64,000 bases of DNA, taken from NCBI GenBank assembly GCA_049347715.1, contig CP186339.1, positions 1,612,001 to 1,676,000 on the forward strand, in the 5' to 3' direction. Origin of the DNA: Thalassotalea_B piscium_A (lineage in GTDB: Bacteria; Pseudomonadota; Gammaproteobacteria; Enterobacterales; Alteromonadaceae). The position numbers and the translations under genes are program-made. The stretch's first letter is position 1; the number at the start of each line of letters is the position of its first letter. The notes under the pieces were generated by a model. That model saw only the letters and a program-made list of their open reading frames with translations, was not told where the DNA came from and did no database searches. Positions 62,566-64,000 of the stretch are shown in pieces.

Positions 62566-63939
62566 ATGAAATCATCGTATCTATCAAAAGAAAACCTTAT
62601 TTATAAATCGACAGCCGCTAAAGATAAAATTTATATCAGAGAGCAACATGGAAAATATCAGCGTATTCGCCGTTCTTTAAATATGTTGTTGTTGGCATTG
62701 TTTATTATTGCACCTTTGCTTAAATATAAAGGGATGCAGGCTATTTATTTTGATCTTCAGCAACAACAGTTTCATCTGTTTTCGGTGACACTATTTCCGC
62801 AAGACTTACTACTAGTGTGTTTTATTTTGGTGATCGCTGCGTTTTTACTTTTTTATGCGACTAAATTTTTTGGACGAATATGGTGTGGCTTCACTTGCCC
62901 TCAAACTGTGTGGATGCTGATGTTTAATTGGGTTGAACGAAGAGTTGAAGGCAGTCATAACCATAGTAAGTCATTAGATTTAGAAAAACTAAGTGCAACT
63001 AAAGTCGTTAAAAAAACGATTAAACATGCTATTTGGATGAGCATTGCGTTACTCACTAGCTTAGTGTTTATTTCTTATTTTGTACCTGTAGAGGAATTAT
63101 ACGTACCATTTTTTACCTTGAATGCTTCATCGCTCGTCACATCATGGGTATTGTTTTTTAGTCTTTGTACTTACATTAATGCAGGCTGGATCCGAGAAAA
63201 AATGTGTTTACATATGTGCCCGTATGCACGCTTCCAATCAGCAATGTTTGACAGTTCAACTAAGCTGGTTAGTTACGACCGTATTCGTGGTGAAAATAGA
63301 GGGAAAAGAAAGTTATCGCAAGTTAAAGAAGAAGGTATGGGGGATTGTGTTGACTGTAATCTATGTGTTCAAGTTTGTCCTGTAGGTATTGATATACGTA
63401 ATGGTCTGCAATATGAATGTATAAACTGCGGCTTATGTATTGATGCTTGTGATACGACCATGAGTAAGTTTAATTATGACAAAGGCTTGATTGCTTTTAC
63501 GAGTGAACAAAAACCGAAAAATAGATTAAGACGACATTCGATCTATGGTGGATTTACCTTACTGGCCATTATTGCTATGACTGTATGGCTACAAACATGG
63601 AAAAGTTTTGACGTGAGTATCATCAGAGATAGACAGGCGCTTTATCGAGTGAATCAAGCAGGGCATATTGAAAACACTTATGTGTTTAAAATTCGAAATA
63701 AATCGAATCAAAGTACGCGTTATAAAATTGCTGTGGAAGGGTTAGACAATGCAAACATTATAGGACAAGAATACGTGGAAGTAATGCCACTTGAACTTAA
63801 AACATTTTCTCTTGCTGTAGAGGTAAACAAGTTGTTGCCTGAAACACATAATGACATTGGTTTTAAGATTATCAGTGAAGATGATAAAAGTAGTTTATTA
63901 AAAAATACGTCTTTTTATAGTGGCAAGGGCGGGTGGTAG
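62566..63939 (+). CDS. ccoG: Cytochrome c oxidase accessory protein CcoG
   Basis: A 457-residue polytopic ferredoxin-like membrane protein required for assembly of cbb3-type oxidase (copper delivery to CcoN), related to FixG/RdxA. It has several TM segments, the motif GRIWCGFTCPQTVW with a CxxxCP pair, CLHMCPYARFQSAMF, and two 4Fe-4S motifs, DCNLCVQVCPVGID and CINCGLCIDACD. A C-terminal Ig-like domain begins around residue 355. The ATG at 62566 is chosen because GGAG lies 7 nt upstream; the frame is open 16 codons further. ccoNOPQ is not in the window. Confidence 0.95.
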   Translation: MKSSYLSKENLIYKSTAAKDKIYIREQHGKYQRIRRSLNMLLLALFIIAPLLKYKGMQAIYFDLQQQQFHLFSVTLFPQDLLLVCFILVIAAFLLFYATKFFGRIWCGFTCPQTVWMLMFNWVERRVEGSHNHSKSLDLEKLSATKVVKKTIKHAIWMSIALLTSLVFISYFVPVEELYVPFFTLNASSLVTSWVLFFSLCTYINAGWIREKMCLHMCPYARFQSAMFDSSTKLVSYDRIRGENRGKRKLSQVKEEGMGDCVDCNLCVQVCPVGIDIRNGLQYECINCGLCIDACDTTMSKFNYDKGLIAFTSEQKPKNRLRRHSIYGGFTLLAIIAMTVWLQTWKSFDVSIIRDRQALYRVNQAGHIENTYVFKIRNKSNQSTRYKIAVEGLDNANIIGQEYVEVMPLELKTFSLAVEVNKLLPETHNDIGFKIISEDDKSSLLKNTSFYSGKGGW

Positions 63940-64000
63940 TATTTAAATAGTTCTATAAAAATATAATTTTATACATCAGCTAAAATTATGGGATATTAAT

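Overview
The window is A+T-rich gammaproteobacterial chromosome. Gene order and protein sequences point to a marine Alteromonadales member, most likely Colwelliaceae (Colwellia/Thalassotalea-like). This rests on recognising the gene families and the core blocks gltX, cysZ/smc-zipA-ligA, dapB-carAB-greA and yhbY/rlmE-ftsH-folP-glmM-tpiA-secG-tRNA-Leu. No database search was run.

Layout. 1-678 is the 3' end of a modF-like ABC ATPase gene. 692-11010 is an accessory segment with a LysR regulator, a divergent palindromic operator and a same-strand catabolic cluster: two flavoproteins, a small unknown protein, two nitrilase-fold proteins with the catalytic Cys replaced by Ser, an MFS transporter and an aldehyde dehydrogenase. 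An IS630-type transposase relic interrupts the cluster. The segment is flanked by repeats derived from the 3' end of tRNA-Val: one solitary copy at 692-759, and a tandem array at 11009-11455 directly downstream of three tRNA-Val(TAC) genes that share a consensus promoter. 12041-21576 is core: gltX, cysZ, smc, zipA, ligA, DUF3392. 21657-27475 is envelope-related: a small membrane protein, a secreted 2H-phosphoesterase-like protein, two Spondin_N proteins, a two-component system and an M48 lipoprotein protease. 27726-43943 is mostly core: NhaC antiporter, FKBP isomerase, dapB, carAB, greA, a rhodanese, yhbY, rlmE, ftsH, folP, glmM, tpiA, secG and tRNA-Leu(GAG). After the tRNA-Leu the usual metY-rimP-nusA continuation is absent and accessory genes follow to the end: GNAT, isochorismatase-like hydrolase, an ABC-2 exporter operon, an RND pump, an SQR-like flavoprotein, oleate hydratase, an EEP-family enzyme, cardiolipin synthase, a PGPGW membrane protein, an FAH-family enzyme, a MocR regulator and ccoG.

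The least expected signals are non-coding. (1) The tRNA-Val 3'-end repeats resemble in layout the rtT repeats downstream of E. coli tyrT, and also bracket the catabolic island. (2) In the 574-bp gap between the ABC exporter and the RND pump there is a perfect FNR box (TTGATGTAAATCAA) at class II spacing from a -10 element, followed about 50 bp later by a strong intrinsic terminator. This predicts a ~97-nt oxygen-regulated small RNA. (3) The two nitrilase homologues both carry Ser at the nucleophile position, and one of them is exported.

How the genes work together. The 2097-10723 cluster looks like import and oxidation of an organic substrate through flavoenzymes to an aldehyde and then an acid, under LysR control; the substrate is unknown. 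The exporters, oleate hydratase, cardiolipin synthase and SQR-like protein near the right end suggest membrane and toxicant defence. ccoG serves assembly of the cbb3 oxidase, which fits low-oxygen growth and the nearby FNR-type site.
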